Assembly (NCBI RefSeq): GCF_016097555.1
Contig: NC_054704.1
Span: 1,173,023 to 1,237,022 of the forward strand
Reading direction: 5' to 3'
Length of the DNA: 64,000 nucleotides
Source: Gigantopelta aegis
Taxonomy: Eukaryota > Mollusca > Gastropoda > Neomphalida > Peltospiridae
Part shown: positions 34,780 through 45,349 of the stretch, one piece after another
Layout: every line of letters starts with the position of its first letter
Numbering within the stretch: the first letter of the stretch is position 1
Notes under the pieces: generated by a model
Seen by the model: only the letters and a program-made list of their open reading frames with translations
Databases searched by the model: none
What the model was told of the DNA's origin: nothing
Position numbers and translations under genes: made by a program

Positions 34780-34948
34780 CACTGGTGGCTATTTTTTTTA
34801 ACGTCAGATTTTTTTGCTTTCCCATGCTCCATTTCTGTCCAACTTTTAATGTGTTATTCAGTATGTCTGAAAGTACAAAAAATGGCAATAAAATGTTTTG
34901 TTGCAATTATTTTGATGTATGGGTATTTTGGCGCTATATTGACCCGCC
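34780..34948 (+). repeat. right (5') terminal inverted repeat of transposon copy L
   Basis: Ends GGCGCTATATTGACCCGCC before TATTGG. It contains TTGTTGCAATTATTTTG and CCCATGCTCCATTTCTGTCC, comparable to the plus-strand outer end of copy R (CCCATGTGTCAAAATTGTCC). In copy R the outermost 81 bases of this end are missing. Confidence 0.7.
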
Positions 34949-35326
34949 TATTGGCACATTTGTTTACATTATTGTTTTATGCCATAGTGAATCTCATAGG
35001 CGCAGGAGGAGAAAATATATACATTTTACAATTTTACCCAAGCATGTCATCAAAAAACCCACAGTGTTTCTTGATCTTTTCGATTTTAACGAAATGTATC
35101 GAACGTCCACTAACTGCCTTCAATGTTGTTTGTCCTGCCTAAGACGTTTGAAGACATGTTGAAGATACACGATGACCCAGAACGTCTTAACAACGTCTTC
35201 TTGTTCACTGTCACAAACAGAAGAGAGAAAGTATCAATGTAGATGCCAACCACGAGCATTTTGTGCTAAAACTGTTGACCAGCTGGCTTTCTTTGGCATA
35301 GTATGTATGCAGTTTAACACCACACA
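34949..35326. other. non-coding spacer
   Basis: No recognised gene. Overlapping plus-strand frames of 125-146 codons begin inside the transposon end and have no known motif. Confidence 0.4.
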
Positions 35327-35542
35327 AGCAGACAAGGAAACACACTACATTTTTTCATTAGTAGCAAGGGATCTTTTATATGTACCATAAAATAAGCAGG
35401 ATAGCACATACCACGGCCTTTGAAATACCAGTCGTGGTACACTGGCTGGAGCAAGAAATAGCCCAATCGGCCCACCGACGGGGATCGATCCCAGACCGAC
35501 CGCGCATCAGGCTGGCGCTTTATCACTGTGCTACGTCCCTGG
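35327..35542 (-). mobile_element. tRNA-derived SINE, nearly complete head and body
   Basis: Read on the minus strand: head ACGTAGCACAGTGATAAAGC (A box), B box GGGATCGATCCCC, then GGGCCGATTGGGCTATTTCT, CCAGTGTACCACGACTGGTA, CGTGGTATGTGCTATCCTG and AAAAGATCCCTTGCTACTAA. This is the most complete copy here of the family at 6219, 4981 and 8319. The plus-strand frame across it is an artefact. Confidence 0.85.
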
Positions 35543-36011
35543 AAGCAACCATGACTGCTACAATGCACTTCCGACTGTCCTGTGCAATTACTAGTATATG
35601 GTTTTCACCATTAAGTGTTATAATCTCCCTTCAGAATTCTGTCCTTGCCCGGGACCCCCTAGCACAATCGGGCGCTCCGCACCCTCGAGCAGGGCGATTC
35701 GCGATGCTACGTAAACAAATTATAAACCCCACCCCCACCCGCCACCCCCACCACCACCAACACACACACAGACTTTTGCAACGCTCCTACGCCTATGAAT
35801 TTATAACAGTCGCTTAAATGTCAATGTGATAAAGTCATAAATAAACATAAGAAAGAAATGTTAGTTTATATAAACAATAACATGTCTATTACCATCAACT
35901 TTGTTCAACGTTGATACTCCTTAACTACTCAAGTGAATGTTTAAATTGAATAGTTCCTTGTAACTTGCGAATGTTTGGTTTCAATAAGTTCATACTCCAT
36001 AACTGTTTAAG
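35543..36011. other. 3' flank of the ankyrin gene, no other feature
   Basis: Contains a C/CA-rich stretch at 35735-35770. A poly-A signal for the minus-strand ankyrin gene could lie in the AT-rich 35820-36000 region, but no single site stands out. Confidence 0.4.
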
Positions 36012-37646
36012 TCAGTTGTCCGTCTGGTTTAGCACAGAGAGTCGGCTAGTGTCGACGTCACATTCGGTTTCGATGGTTGATGTTTCCTGACGATCGTCAT
36101 CAGTAACCAGAGTCTCCGTGACGGCGGGAATCGAAGAGTTATCTGCCCTGGTTTGCTGGTCTGCGGCTACATCTGTTGTGTGGATCTGAATCCTGGATAC
36201 ATCTTTACAAAGAATCGCTTCTTTTTTCTTCCAGGACTGACTGTTGCTGGAGGATTCCGACGAGGACGTCTTTGCGTCCGTTACTTCGATAGATCTGGCG
36301 TGTAACGGAGGAGGCAGTACGGACACTTTGCGCTGTTTGATGGTGGAGCCAGGTTTGCGTTTTTCTCTCTGTTCGCTGAATGTGCTGGAGCGCGACATCA
36401 AACTGGTTCGTCTGCACAGCCGCTTCTTCTCCTTGTCGTCTGCTTCCTCTTCCTCGACTGGCGCCACTAGCATGTGGTCAGTAGCGCTCTTGGCCGCGTC
36501 ACGATACGACGGGCTGCACTGAAACTCGTACTCGTGGAAGAGGCGCTGAAACTCGCATCTCCACGTCACCGGCTCGGCGCATCGCAACACTGGGTGCGCA
36601 CACAACGCAGCTCGAACGTTTCGCACGCTTTTCTCACAAAGATCGTTTTCATCATATGGAATTGCAGTTAGTTTAAATATGTATTCTTTTTTGTTACGAA
36701 AGTCTGACTGATTTGCTGAATGAATAACTTGTTCTCTGTTTTTCTCATTTGGCAGCAAACATTGTCTTGATGAACGAGGCCTCTCTGGGTAGATCACACT
36801 ATGGAGTGTGCTGTGTCTAGACGATCGAGGCCTCTCTGGGTAGATCACACTATGGAGTGTGCTGTGTCTTGACGATCGAGGCCTCTCTGGGTAAATCGCA
36901 CTATGGAGTGTGCTGTGTCTTGACGATCGAGGCCTCTCTGGGTAAATCGCACTATGGAGTGTGCTGTGTCTTGACGATCGAGGCATGTCGGTAAAGACAG
37001 ATTGGTCTGATACCTCCGAGGAAACCGTGTACGACGAACATGAGGAACCGAGTCTCCGTGGTAACGATGTTTCCGGGCGTTTGTTAGGGGCCGACTTCAT
37101 ACGGCAAGGTGTCGTCGTCAGGTTGTTCAGTTGTGATACACACGCATAGTGTGAGGCGGCGTACGCCTCATCAGAGGCCGTCCTGCCTCGTCTATTGCGT
37201 ATACCGCCATCTAGACTGTACTTGTTCCAGTATTGAACGAGCACTCGCGTCATGTCCCTGTTCCCGGACATTGCAGCATAGTGGAGCGCTGTATTCCCCA
37301 GTTTATCCACCAAGTTAGGGTCGAAATCAGCTGCGTTGAGGAATATGTTAATTAGATTTTCACGTTCATATATGACAGCTAGATGAATAGCGCTGAGGCC
37401 AAACTTATCAGTGATGTTTAATTGTGCTCCTTTTTCTACAAGTGTCCGTGCTATCCCCACACCCCAGGCTTCGTCGTTAATCAGAGCACAAAGCATGATG
37501 GGAGTTTTCCCTTCCGCGTCTCTTCCATTTACATCTATGCCCATTTGAATGAGTTTTGTAACGTGACTAAAGTAGCCACCTCTAATGACGTCACTGAGTG
37601 TGAGCGGCGGGCCACTCAATACAGCTCGGATAGATCCAGGCCTCAT
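36012..37646 (-). CDS. ankyrin-repeat protein with repetitive, disordered C-terminal tail
   Basis: An uninterrupted frame of about 544 residues from ATG at 37646-37644 to TGA at 36014-36012. A stop lies only eight codons upstream in frame, so this ATG is the natural start unless a 5' exon is spliced on. Residues about 14-170 form four to five ankyrin repeats: GKTPIMLCAL at 46-55 with an insertion, GLSAIHLAV at 83-91, GNTALHYAAMSGNRDMTRVL at 117-136, and a last partial one. Residues 222-305 are four and a bit copies of a 17-residue unit, PRSSRHSTLHS.IYPER. The tail is Ser-, Lys- and Glu-rich (EEEEADDKEKKR, SSSESSSNS) and probably disordered. Ankyrin repeats bind proteins, and no catalytic domain is seen. 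Length and single-exon form faintly recall ANKRD34-type proteins; orthology is not shown. It lies between two inverted transposon copies, and minisatellites begin 15-20 bases upstream of the start. Confidence 0.82.
   Translation of the reverse strand: MRPGSIRAVLSGPPLTLSDVIRGGYFSHVTKLIQMGIDVNGRDAEGKTPIMLCALINDEAWGVGIARTLVEKGAQLNITDKFGLSAIHLAVIYERENLINIFLNAADFDPNLVDKLGNTALHYAAMSGNRDMTRVLVQYWNKYSLDGGIRNRRGRTASDEAYAASHYACVSQLNNLTTTPCRMKSAPNKRPETSLPRRLGSSCSSYTVSSEVSDQSVFTDMPRSSRHSTLHSAIYPERPRSSRHSTLHSAIYPERPRSSRHSTLHSVIYPERPRSSRHSTLHSVIYPERPRSSRQCLLPNEKNREQVIHSANQSDFRNKKEYIFKLTAIPYDENDLCEKSVRNVRAALCAHPVLRCAEPVTWRCEFQRLFHEYEFQCSPSYRDAAKSATDHMLVAPVEEEEADDKEKKRLCRRTSLMSRSSTFSEQREKRKPGSTIKQRKVSVLPPPLHARSIEVTDAKTSSSESSSNSQSWKKKEAILCKDVSRIQIHTTDVAADQQTRADNSSIPAVTETLVTDDDRQETSTIETECDVDTSRLSVLNQTDN
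36775..36985. repeat. 51-bp in-frame minisatellite inside the ankyrin gene
   Basis: Four tandem copies containing GAGGCCTCTCTGGGTAGATC and ACACTATGGAGTGTGCTGTG. The 51-base length keeps the frame and yields the 17-residue protein repeat. Copies are nearly identical (GTAGATCAC or GTAAATCGC), so copy number may vary between individuals. Confidence 0.95.
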
Positions 37647-37660
37647 GTCCTTCACAAAGA

Positions 37661-37935
37661 CTGACAACTATCAACAGTTAAACTGGACAACTATCAGCTG
37701 TTAAATTGGACAACTATTAACAGTCAAATTGGACAACTATCAACACTGTTAAATTGGACAACTGTCAACACTGTTAAATTGGACAACTGTCAACACTGTT
37801 ACTTTGGACAACTATCAATACTGTTAAATTAGACAACTATCAACAGTTAAATTGGACAATTATCAACACTGTTAAATTGGACAACTATCAACACTGTTAA
37901 ATTGGACAACTGTGAACACTGTTAAATTGGACAAT
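37661..37935. repeat. 23-25-bp minisatellite at the 5' end of the ankyrin gene
   Basis: About 11 imperfect copies of CAACTATCAACACTGTTAAA plus TTGGA. It starts about 15 bases upstream of the proposed start codon, so any promoter or 5' UTR must lie in or beyond it. Confidence 0.9.
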
Positions 37936-38728
37936 TCAGCGCTGTTTATCTGTAATTCCACGTGTTGTAATGAACGTCAAGTACTCACACTGTCACAGTT
38001 TATATGTAATTCCATGTGTTGTAATGAACGTCAAATACTCACACTGTCACAATTTATCTGTAATTCCACGTGTTGTAATGAAAGTCAAGTACTCGCACTG
38101 TCACAGTTTATCTGTAATTCCACGTGTTGTAATGAACGTCAAGTACTCTCACTGTCACAGTTTATTGGTAATTCCACGTGTTGTAATGAACGTCAAGTAC
38201 TCACACTGTCACAGTTTATTCGTGATTCCACGTGTTATAATGAACGTCGAAGTATTCACACTGTCACAGTTTATTCGTGATTCCACGTGTTATAATGAAC
38301 GTCAAGTACTCACACTGTCACAGATTATTTGTAATTCCACGTGTTGTAATGAACGTCAAGTACACTGTCACAGTTTATTGGTGATTCCACGTGTTGTAAT
38401 GGACGTCAAGTACTCACACTGTCACAGTTTATTGGTGATTCCACGTGTTGTAATGAACGTCAAGTACTCACACTGTCACAGATTATTGGTAATTCCAGGT
38501 GTTGTAATGAACGTCAAGTACACTGTCACAGTTTATTGGTGATGCCACGTGTTGTAATGGACGTCAAGTACTCACACTGTCACATTTTAATGGTGATTCC
38601 ACGTGTTGTAATGAACGTCAAGTACTCACACTGTCACAGGTTATTGGTGATTCTACGTGTTGTAATGAACGTCAAGTACTCACACTGTCACAGTTTATTT
38701 GTAATTCCACGTGTTATAACGAATGTTA
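37936..38728. repeat. 54-bp minisatellite, about 14-15 copies
   Basis: Units contain CACGTGTTGTAATGAACGTC and AAGTACTCACACTGTCACAG. Because 54 is a multiple of three, plus-strand frames of 80-190 codons appear; they start and stop wherever indels shift the frame and are not genes. Each unit carries a CACGTG E-box-like hexamer. Confidence 0.94.
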
Positions 38729-39668
38729 ACAGGAAATCATGTTTTCTTTGTTTCCTTTTCGATTGCATGTTTTATTAGGATAGAGAAAATTCCTGAATTC
38801 CTAATTCTATTACACGTGTTAGTTTCCAGTGTCAAGGTGTTCGCCAATGTTTACGGGACATCAGTTTCTTTTTAATTATCACTTCGATGATGAACGTTCA
38901 CGTAAAAGCGCACTTTTGTATTATTCTACTTTTGACCTGCACATACAGACAAGTGTTTTTCCTTTATTCGGAAGTTTATCCAAAATGTTATCAGAATAAG
39001 TTGACTTAGTGATGGCTGCGTGGCCTACTGGGAAATGGTCCAAGTGTACGCCATATCAGTGATGTGCTACAAATCCGCGATACACTGTGTTTTTCTCGCA
39101 CTCACACACCTTGTTGAGCAGAAGGTATATTCGTCTTGTGTGTGTGTGTGTGTTTCCAGTACTTTCAGTCGTCAGGTCTTGTGTGTGTGTCTCCACTACT
39201 TTCAGTCGTCACGTCTTGTTACTTCTGTTTGTTAGAAAGTGAACAGCTCTCCGCGTCCTGTACGGTTTGTTGCCAACCCGCGCTAGACAAGTGACAAAGC
39301 GACCCACACGGCGACTACTTTCACTGGTCGAGTGACGTCTCTCCACACGACAGCGGGGAAAACATTGACACCGGCCTGCTCAGACTCGCTGCTCGCCGCT
39401 CACACAAGATATGAACAGCGACACAGACATTCGATCCAACTTATCAACAAGACACACACGCACGAATTTCAGTCTTTGTTGAAAACAAGTCTGGCGAGTC
39501 GTTCCAGTAACCATGTGTGTCACTGATTAGAACGTGTTAAGCTAGTCACATATATCCGTTAACGGTCTCTTTATTGCATGGGTCCGTTTATATGGAATGA
39601 TTTCCAAACAGTGATTTGTAATGTCCATAACGTTTATTTGTCGGATCCGATTATTTAGGGGCGTCGGA
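38729..39668. promoter_or_regulatory. possible promoter/5' exon region of the ankyrin gene (weak)
   Basis: 39240-39410 is richer in CG dinucleotides than its surroundings and lies upstream of the minus-strand ankyrin gene beyond the minisatellites. Two (GT)n stretches each followed by ACTTTCAGTCGTCA.GTCTTG (39138-39220) form a short direct repeat. No TATA box or initiator is convincing. The promoter role is inference. Confidence 0.25.
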
Positions 39669-40060
39669 AGCGCTATCTCTATATCTATCTTTCTTTGTCT
39701 CTATTTGTCTCTCCATTTGTATCTCTCTTTCTCTTTGTATGTCTCTCCCTCTATCTTTCTACGTGTCTCTTTATGTCTCTCGCTATGACTTTCTATGTAT
39801 CTCTCTATGTTTCTCTATATATGATTCTCTCTGTCTCTATTTTTCTATGTACCTGTATCTATATCTCTCTCTGTATGTTTATCCTTATGTTTCCCTCTAT
39901 CTCCCTATTTATGTATTTCTATGTCTCCCTGTCAATGTCTATGTATGCCTATTTTTTCTCTGTGTCTCTATGTCTCTCTCGCCTTATGTCTCCCTATTTC
40001 TGTCCAATGTTTTCCTTTTTGTCTATATGTATGTCTCTATATATCTATGTCATAAGTCTC

Positions 40061-40134
<74 letters not shown>

Positions 40135-40142
40135 GTGTGTGT

Positions 40143-40234
<92 letters not shown>
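39669..40234. repeat. CT-rich simple sequence and (TC)n microsatellite
   Basis: 39669-40062 is a degenerate TCTCTATGT/TCTCTTTGT-type tract. 40063-40127 and 40146-40234 are pure (TC)n interrupted by GTCTCTGTGTGTGTGTG. Plus-strand frames of 180-190 codons rich in Leu and Ser are simple-sequence artefacts. Confidence 0.95.
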
Positions 40235-40238
<4 letters not shown>

Positions 40239-41097
40239 ATACAAGGTCTTCTCTCTGTCTCTATCTTTCTATATAAATCGGTTGTGATTTTAACTCTTTT
40301 TTTTAATTTAGGTGGGATTTACTGTATTGTTAAATAGGATGCCAGTTCGGCTAACAACTTAAATTTTTGGACAAGGCTATCGAGACATTGTTTTTAATTT
40401 TAAAATGAATAAATAAATCGGTTGTGATTTAAAGCATCTTTCGTTAAATTATTAATCAAGGTTTAAGACACCATTACGTAATGGCTGAAATAACTCGTAC
40501 CATCAGATATAACGAATGGGTCACAAGTAGGGGAGACCGGGTCTAGTTGTTACAATTTTTACATTTAGTGCCATAGTACATAAAGTATAATAATTCCAGA
40601 AACCAAATTTTGAGGATAAGTAGGAAAATATCTCTATTTATTAAAACAATCATGAAAAACCTTCAACATATTAACATTAATTAGTGATTGATTCATTAAT
40701 GAGGTGGTGTCAACTGTATCAAATTGCCCCATGTACGGGGTAAGTTTTTACCCTGCATCATAAATGGTGGGGCAAATTGTTACAACTATAAAACACAATA
40801 TAATTAATGAAGTCATCCTTTTATTTCACTTTTCATAAAATAATATGAAATAAATTAGTCTCCTGAACGAGGTAAACATAACTTATGTGTAAACTAACAG
40901 TGAAACCTCCCTGTAACAACGAGCACCGACACAGACTTTTTTAGTATATGCAATTATACGGTAAAAAACAAAACGTGGCCACAGTCTTACTTTCTGTACA
41001 ATCGAAGGCCAATACCAGCACTTCTTATATATCTACAAATGAATGCATTACATCCATAACTGCTTGAGTTATAAAAGAAATAACATTAGCGACAAAA
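40235..41097. other. non-coding, with fragments of DNA-transposon-like termini
   Basis: Near 40897, TAACAGTGAAACCTCCCTGT followed by AACAACGAGC looks like one end of a pogo/Tigger-type element (TA then CAGT..AACCTC). No partner end was found nearby. GGGGAGACCGGGTCTAGTTG (40529) and GGGGCAAATTGTTACAACTA (40770) may be ends of another old element. No coding sequence. Confidence 0.3.
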
Positions 41098-42122
41098 TGT
41101 CACTTTTAGGGTAAAAAAGATCTTATATAAAGTATATATAATATAGCACGTTTAGTTCACTAGAAAACACAACAAAAACACAATACACTTTGGAATCTGT
41201 ATTAATCTACGCTGACAAATGTATTGCCGCAGTAGTTAATTAACAACAACAAATAGTAACAACCCAGAACTGATCACTTAATTAGTTAATCACTAGGTGT
41301 CTAGTTTATACAATATTCTAATCACTTCACCGTGACACAACACCCACACGTGTGATAATTGAGAAACGCTTCCAGGGGAACTTAATTAATAAAGGAATTA
41401 CAACTCTATTCCTAACTGGTTAATTTTTAATTAACCCTTATCTACTCATTCAGTAACCTTGTAATACAGAATTAATACTGGTACCTATCACAATAAAGAC
41501 AATAACCTACAGTTTACCTAGGTCCTCTAGGATGACTGGTTAAGCTTTATATATATTAGAACAGTGAGCCTACAGTTTACTGCGTCAGATTACCGGCAGC
41601 ACCGTCTAAATAATATTGGTATAATACAGTATTAAAATATTTAAAGTCACATCAATCACATCAAGGTTATACAACAGAGCAGAAATAATATTTACCAAGT
41701 CCAAACGGACGCGTTCCCTGGAAGCCTTCCAATATGTTTCTCCCCGATAAATCTAAATCCTAGCTATGTATTACAAATCCGAATATCGCCTGGGGGCACA
41801 TCGCGGTACCGAATACCTACAAGTGATATTTCCACAGCGACCAAGCCGGCATATTTTTCTTAGAAGTCTAGACTGTTCGTCGCCTAGTTCGCCGGCAATA
41901 CCCCGATCGTACCGAACTAGCGGAGGTATTACGTAACTACTGGCCACATGGCCTCCGCACCTGGTCTGGGTGTGTATTGAAAACAGCACGACCATCGTCG
42001 CGCAGAGATATTACGTAACAAAGTGCCCACCTGGGCTTAAGTGCATATTGGAACTGCACACGGCCCTCTAAAACAATTAATATCGCCACACGCGAAAAGA
42101 AATAAGAGCATGTTCCGTCACA
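41098..42122 (-). mobile_element. solo-LTR-like element inserted in transposon copy R
   Basis: On the minus strand it starts TGTGACGGAACATGCTC at 42122 and matches 944-1215 over the first 300 bases. The far end is uncertain; TGTCACTTTTAGGG at 41098 on the plus strand could be the other terminus, giving about 1 kb with TG..CA-type ends. It interrupts the inner inverted terminus of copy R exactly after GTATGTC, by comparison with the intact copy L. A 5-bp target duplication was not found, so the missing 81 bases of copy R may have been lost with the far flank. Confidence 0.5.
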
Positions 42123-44310
42123 GACATACTGAATAACATATTAAAAGTTGGACAGAAATGGAGCACGGGAAAGCAAAAAAAAAAAAAGCCGCCAGTGCCT
42201 TATTTCGCTATATTTCACTGTTTCCAACGCGTTACCCTGAGGTTTTAAATGTAACATTATGTATTCTGTACTCAAGCTGATCTTAACGCTAAGATCGCTT
42301 CATGGAACGAGGCCCTGAATCATTTAGCGTACTTGCCATGTGTACTTGAACTTATTTTCAACAGTTAAGCCTCGCACATGGCCAGGTGTCCTTTGCTGGA
42401 TTAGGAATTCCTCATTAAAATTAATTTTAAAAACCATGTCTTCCCCAATCAGTCAGGGGCCAACAACATAAAGGTTATTTAGATTAACTGACTGTTAATC
42501 TGCTATTGGTACAAACATAAAAATAAAAAATGAAAGTGACCGGCAGGTATGTATGCGGAACATTGTACAGGGGCAGGGGCGTAGACTATGCTGAGCGATG
42601 TTTATAGAACAGTTATCTGGATAATATTTTGTTTTTAAATCGCTTAAATGAGGGGAAGTTCAGCGAACCTCCTCTCCACCCCCACCCTACATACATTCTT
42701 GACCAGGCTGCAACATGTAAGGGCCAAATTTTGAAACTGTATTTTCTAGAAATTTGTACTGTTCATTAGTATTGTCTACTACATTCAAGAATGTGGCACA
42801 ATGATGAATTTACAAAAAAATGACCAAAGAAAACATTTGCACTAGCGATTGCTTAACAGATGATTACAGTAAATGCTTTTGTGAAACTGGCCTCGGGTCA
42901 CCAATAGATTAGGTGTATCAACGTTTTAATAAACCTTGTATATTATACCTTAAAAGTTACATGGTAGGTTTTTCATAGGGTGGCTGTCTGCCACTTTTTA
43001 GGGTGTATAACAATATAATGTGTATACGAATTGTCCATTGTCCATTTAAGTTCACTAACAGGAATATTCATCAATGGTTTAGAAAATGTGTTTTTTAAGA
43101 GATTATCCATAAATATTTTCTAAGTAATACATTTCGTTTTAGCTGAACATACTTGTCTCACGTTTTTAGGAATAAACTAAAATGTTTAAAATCTTGGTCA
43201 TGATTCATAGGTTCAGCAACATTTACTTCATCCCAAGATCACTGGGATTCACGTGAAATGAAGCCCATAGGTTTAAAAACAGGAACATTCGCCGCATTTA
43301 AGACTATTGACATGAATTCAGGTAATATCTTAATAGAAATGTTCCCTGGGCTAACAAATGACATCTAATTTATTGTGTAACTGGAGGTAATTTTATAACG
43401 AGAGATTTTAAAAGAAATTTAAGTAAAGATTCATCATCATATTTGCTCTCATTACATAAATAACGATAACAATGAAATAAAATAAAATAAACAAATTAAC
43501 CTACATATTAATCGATACCATACATCATGTTTGCGTAATTAATAACTCGATAATATGAAACCTGTGCAGTGGCTTCCCAAAGAATCCATTACTTGAAAAC
43601 TGAAATTGTACATGAAGTAAACATCAGGTATCCATTAAAATAACCTAAAGCAGATAGTTATTTCTATAGGCGTCGGGTCCCTTTCCTCAACTATGAAACA
43701 GCTAGGTGTTTAAAATATACATAAGCACTGCCCTTCATCGGATGAAATTAAAATTAATAACTGTTCCTCTGTGCTATATAATGGTATTGAAATATGTGTT
43801 GCCTTGTCAATGAATGATATTACATGTATGTAGTCTGCTACTACCGTGACTTGGACTTTTCCCCTTTATTATGTCTATGTATAGCATGCTTTTTTTTCAG
43901 CTTCTTAATGTGAGTCCCAGGTTTAATTTTAAATAAACCTTTATCTTCTCCAAGATGGTATAATTATTTTAGACTTGGACATCAAATATGGAAATTCCTG
44001 TTAGGCCTACACTTCTTTTCTGGTATGATAGCTTTTCCTTGATCACCAGTTGAACACATAATATATACATATATACAATATAGACACTTTGGCACTAACA
44101 ATTTACCTTTACCTGATAGAAAACGTTGAAATATGATAGGGATAAACATAATCAATTGGAAGATACGAGGTTTTCATAACAGATAAACAGTGGTTTTCAA
44201 ATACGTGTTTTACTTATTTGACATTTTCCATACTTTCCATTGCCTGGACATGTACGAAGTTTTGACAACACTGTACATAAAAGGTTTTCTTAGTTCAGCG
44301 ACGATATGCT

Positions 44311-45110
44311 GTGCAAAAAGTTGCAAGAGGTAAGTGTTTCGTCACGCCTGAAAGATTACCTCCAACCACCTCGGCCTGTAAATTTCACTACCTGCGGACT
44401 TATTATCAGAATATGGGGTGGATGGGCTGTAATAATGAAATGGAGCCGTTTGAGTGGGGATGGAAGTTAGATGGTGAAAAACTCATTCCGGTGATGACAG
44501 ATAAAAGCCCTGCTCCAGAGGCACTTATTCAGATCATTCACTTGGTTTCGAACACGCCTATCTCGAGTCCGGCTTCCGATAAGATCGGGGGTCTGACTTG
44601 AGACAGGAAATACCTAAATATAGGACGATTTAAAAATTTCCAAAATTACGACCAAAAAATAATAAAATAATGGTGAGGGGAGGTTAATAAATTGTGACTG
44701 CGTCCTTAAACATATATACACTTAATCTATAACTAATTAATAAATAGTTTGACGCAATTTTAGACTGGGTGGTCTAAAATAAAATTAAATTAAATTAAAA
44801 ATATATAATTAATTAATACCCCAGAGGTTAGGAGGAATGGTAGGAGGGTTGGCCCCAGCCCACAGAAAAGTTATATTAGAAAAGTTTAAAAGTTATAAGA
44901 AATACCAATCATATTTCGAACCTTGGTGTGACCAGACAGGCTGGAGGAGAGGGGAGGCCAGAACCTACACTGAACTTAAGGCCAACGATGATTCACTGCA
45001 ACTGTGCAGGAGGTTGCACTACTCAAAAGTGTACCTGCAGAAAGCATGAGATGGAATGCACCAGTGCATGTGGGCATTTCAACTTATTGTTTTGCCTATA
45101 TCCAATTAAG
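44311..45110 (+). pseudogene. transposon-encoded protein, 3' portion with CXC motif, copy R
   Basis: 44341-44540 reads one open segment: ERLPPTTSACKFHYLRTYYQ, then WGWKLDGEKLIPVMTDKSPA, ending LIQIIH. After about 445 bases, 44982-45075 reads HCNCAGGCTTQKCTCRKHEM then ECTSACG, a cysteine cluster of the CXC type. Unlike copy L, the first segment has no frameshift. The two pieces are split at a repeated GAT[CG]ATTCAC, at 44533-44542 and 44986-44995, so the segment between is either an intron or an insertion. CAAGAGGTAAGTG at about 44325 looks like a splice donor and is changed in copy L. The N-terminal and catalytic part is not recognised anywhere in the element. Confidence 0.6.
44543..44605 (+). 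repeat. palindromic hairpin module, copy 3
   Basis: GGTTTCGAACACGCCTATCT, then CGAGTCCGGCTTCCGATAAG and ATCGGGGGTCTGACTTGAGA. It occupies the same place as copy 2 in the other transposon, between the two coding pieces. The outer stem has one extra mismatch (ACTTGAGA against ACTCGGGA). Confidence 0.75.
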
Positions 45111-45116
45111 GTTCAA

Positions 45117-45349
45117 GCACACTGTCCTGGGCACACACCGTAGCTATCTGGGCTGTCTGTCCAGGACAGTGGGTTAGTTGTTAGTTGGTTAGTGGTTAGT
45201 GGTTAGTGAGAGAGAAGAGGGTGTAGTGGCCTTACACCTAACCATTGAGCCGTTAAGAATCCGCTCTGGGTTGGAGACGGTACCGGGCTGCGAACCCTGT
45301 ACCTACCAGCCTGTTGTCCGATGGCTTAACCACTGTGCCACCGAGGCCG
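45117..45349 (-). mobile_element. second SINE family, tRNA-derived
   Basis: On the minus strand it starts GGCCTCGGTGGCACAGTGGT; the A box is TGGCACAGTGGTTAAGCC and the B box GGTTCGCAGCCC, about 40 bases apart. The body continues GGATTCTTAACGGCTCAATG and GGTGTAAGGCCACTACACCC, then a TAACCACTAACCACTAAC repeat and CTGTCCTGGACAGACAGCCC. It inserted in copy R of the transposon and is absent from copy L. Confidence 0.8.

Larger units (their letters stand above)
30571..34948 (-). mobile_element. DNA transposon copy L with TA flanks and CXC-type gene remnant
   Basis: The element starts GGCGGGTCAATATACC at 30571 and ends GGCGCTATATTGACCCGCC at 34948. It is flanked by TA on each side (GTTGTA and TATTGG), as expected for a TA target duplication. 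The inverted ends extend inward for about 170-190 bases with moderate divergence; shared blocks include CAACAAAACGTTTTAT and TTGACACATGGGAAAG-like motifs. Transcription of the gene remnant runs leftward. About 3.4 kb is shared with copy R at 42123-45775 in opposite orientation. 30765-31850 is private to this copy and contains a 29-base poly-C run at 31739-31767. The superfamily is not identified; TA flanks are typical of Tc1/mariner-like and a few other groups. Confidence 0.75.

Noticed and set aside
34702..35162. Overlapping 125- and 146-codon plus frames
   Set aside because: They begin in the terminal inverted repeat of transposon copy L, overlap each other and show no known domain.
36205..37318. 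Other frames of 60-92 codons within the ankyrin gene
   Set aside because: Shadow frames of the 544-residue coding sequence without motifs of their own.
37912..38778. Plus-strand frames of 80-190 codons upstream of the ankyrin gene
   Set aside because: They lie wholly in a 54-bp minisatellite and change frame whenever a unit has an indel.
39695..40337. Leu/Ser-rich frames of 180-190 codons
   Set aside because: Translation of a CT-rich simple sequence; several frames are open at once.
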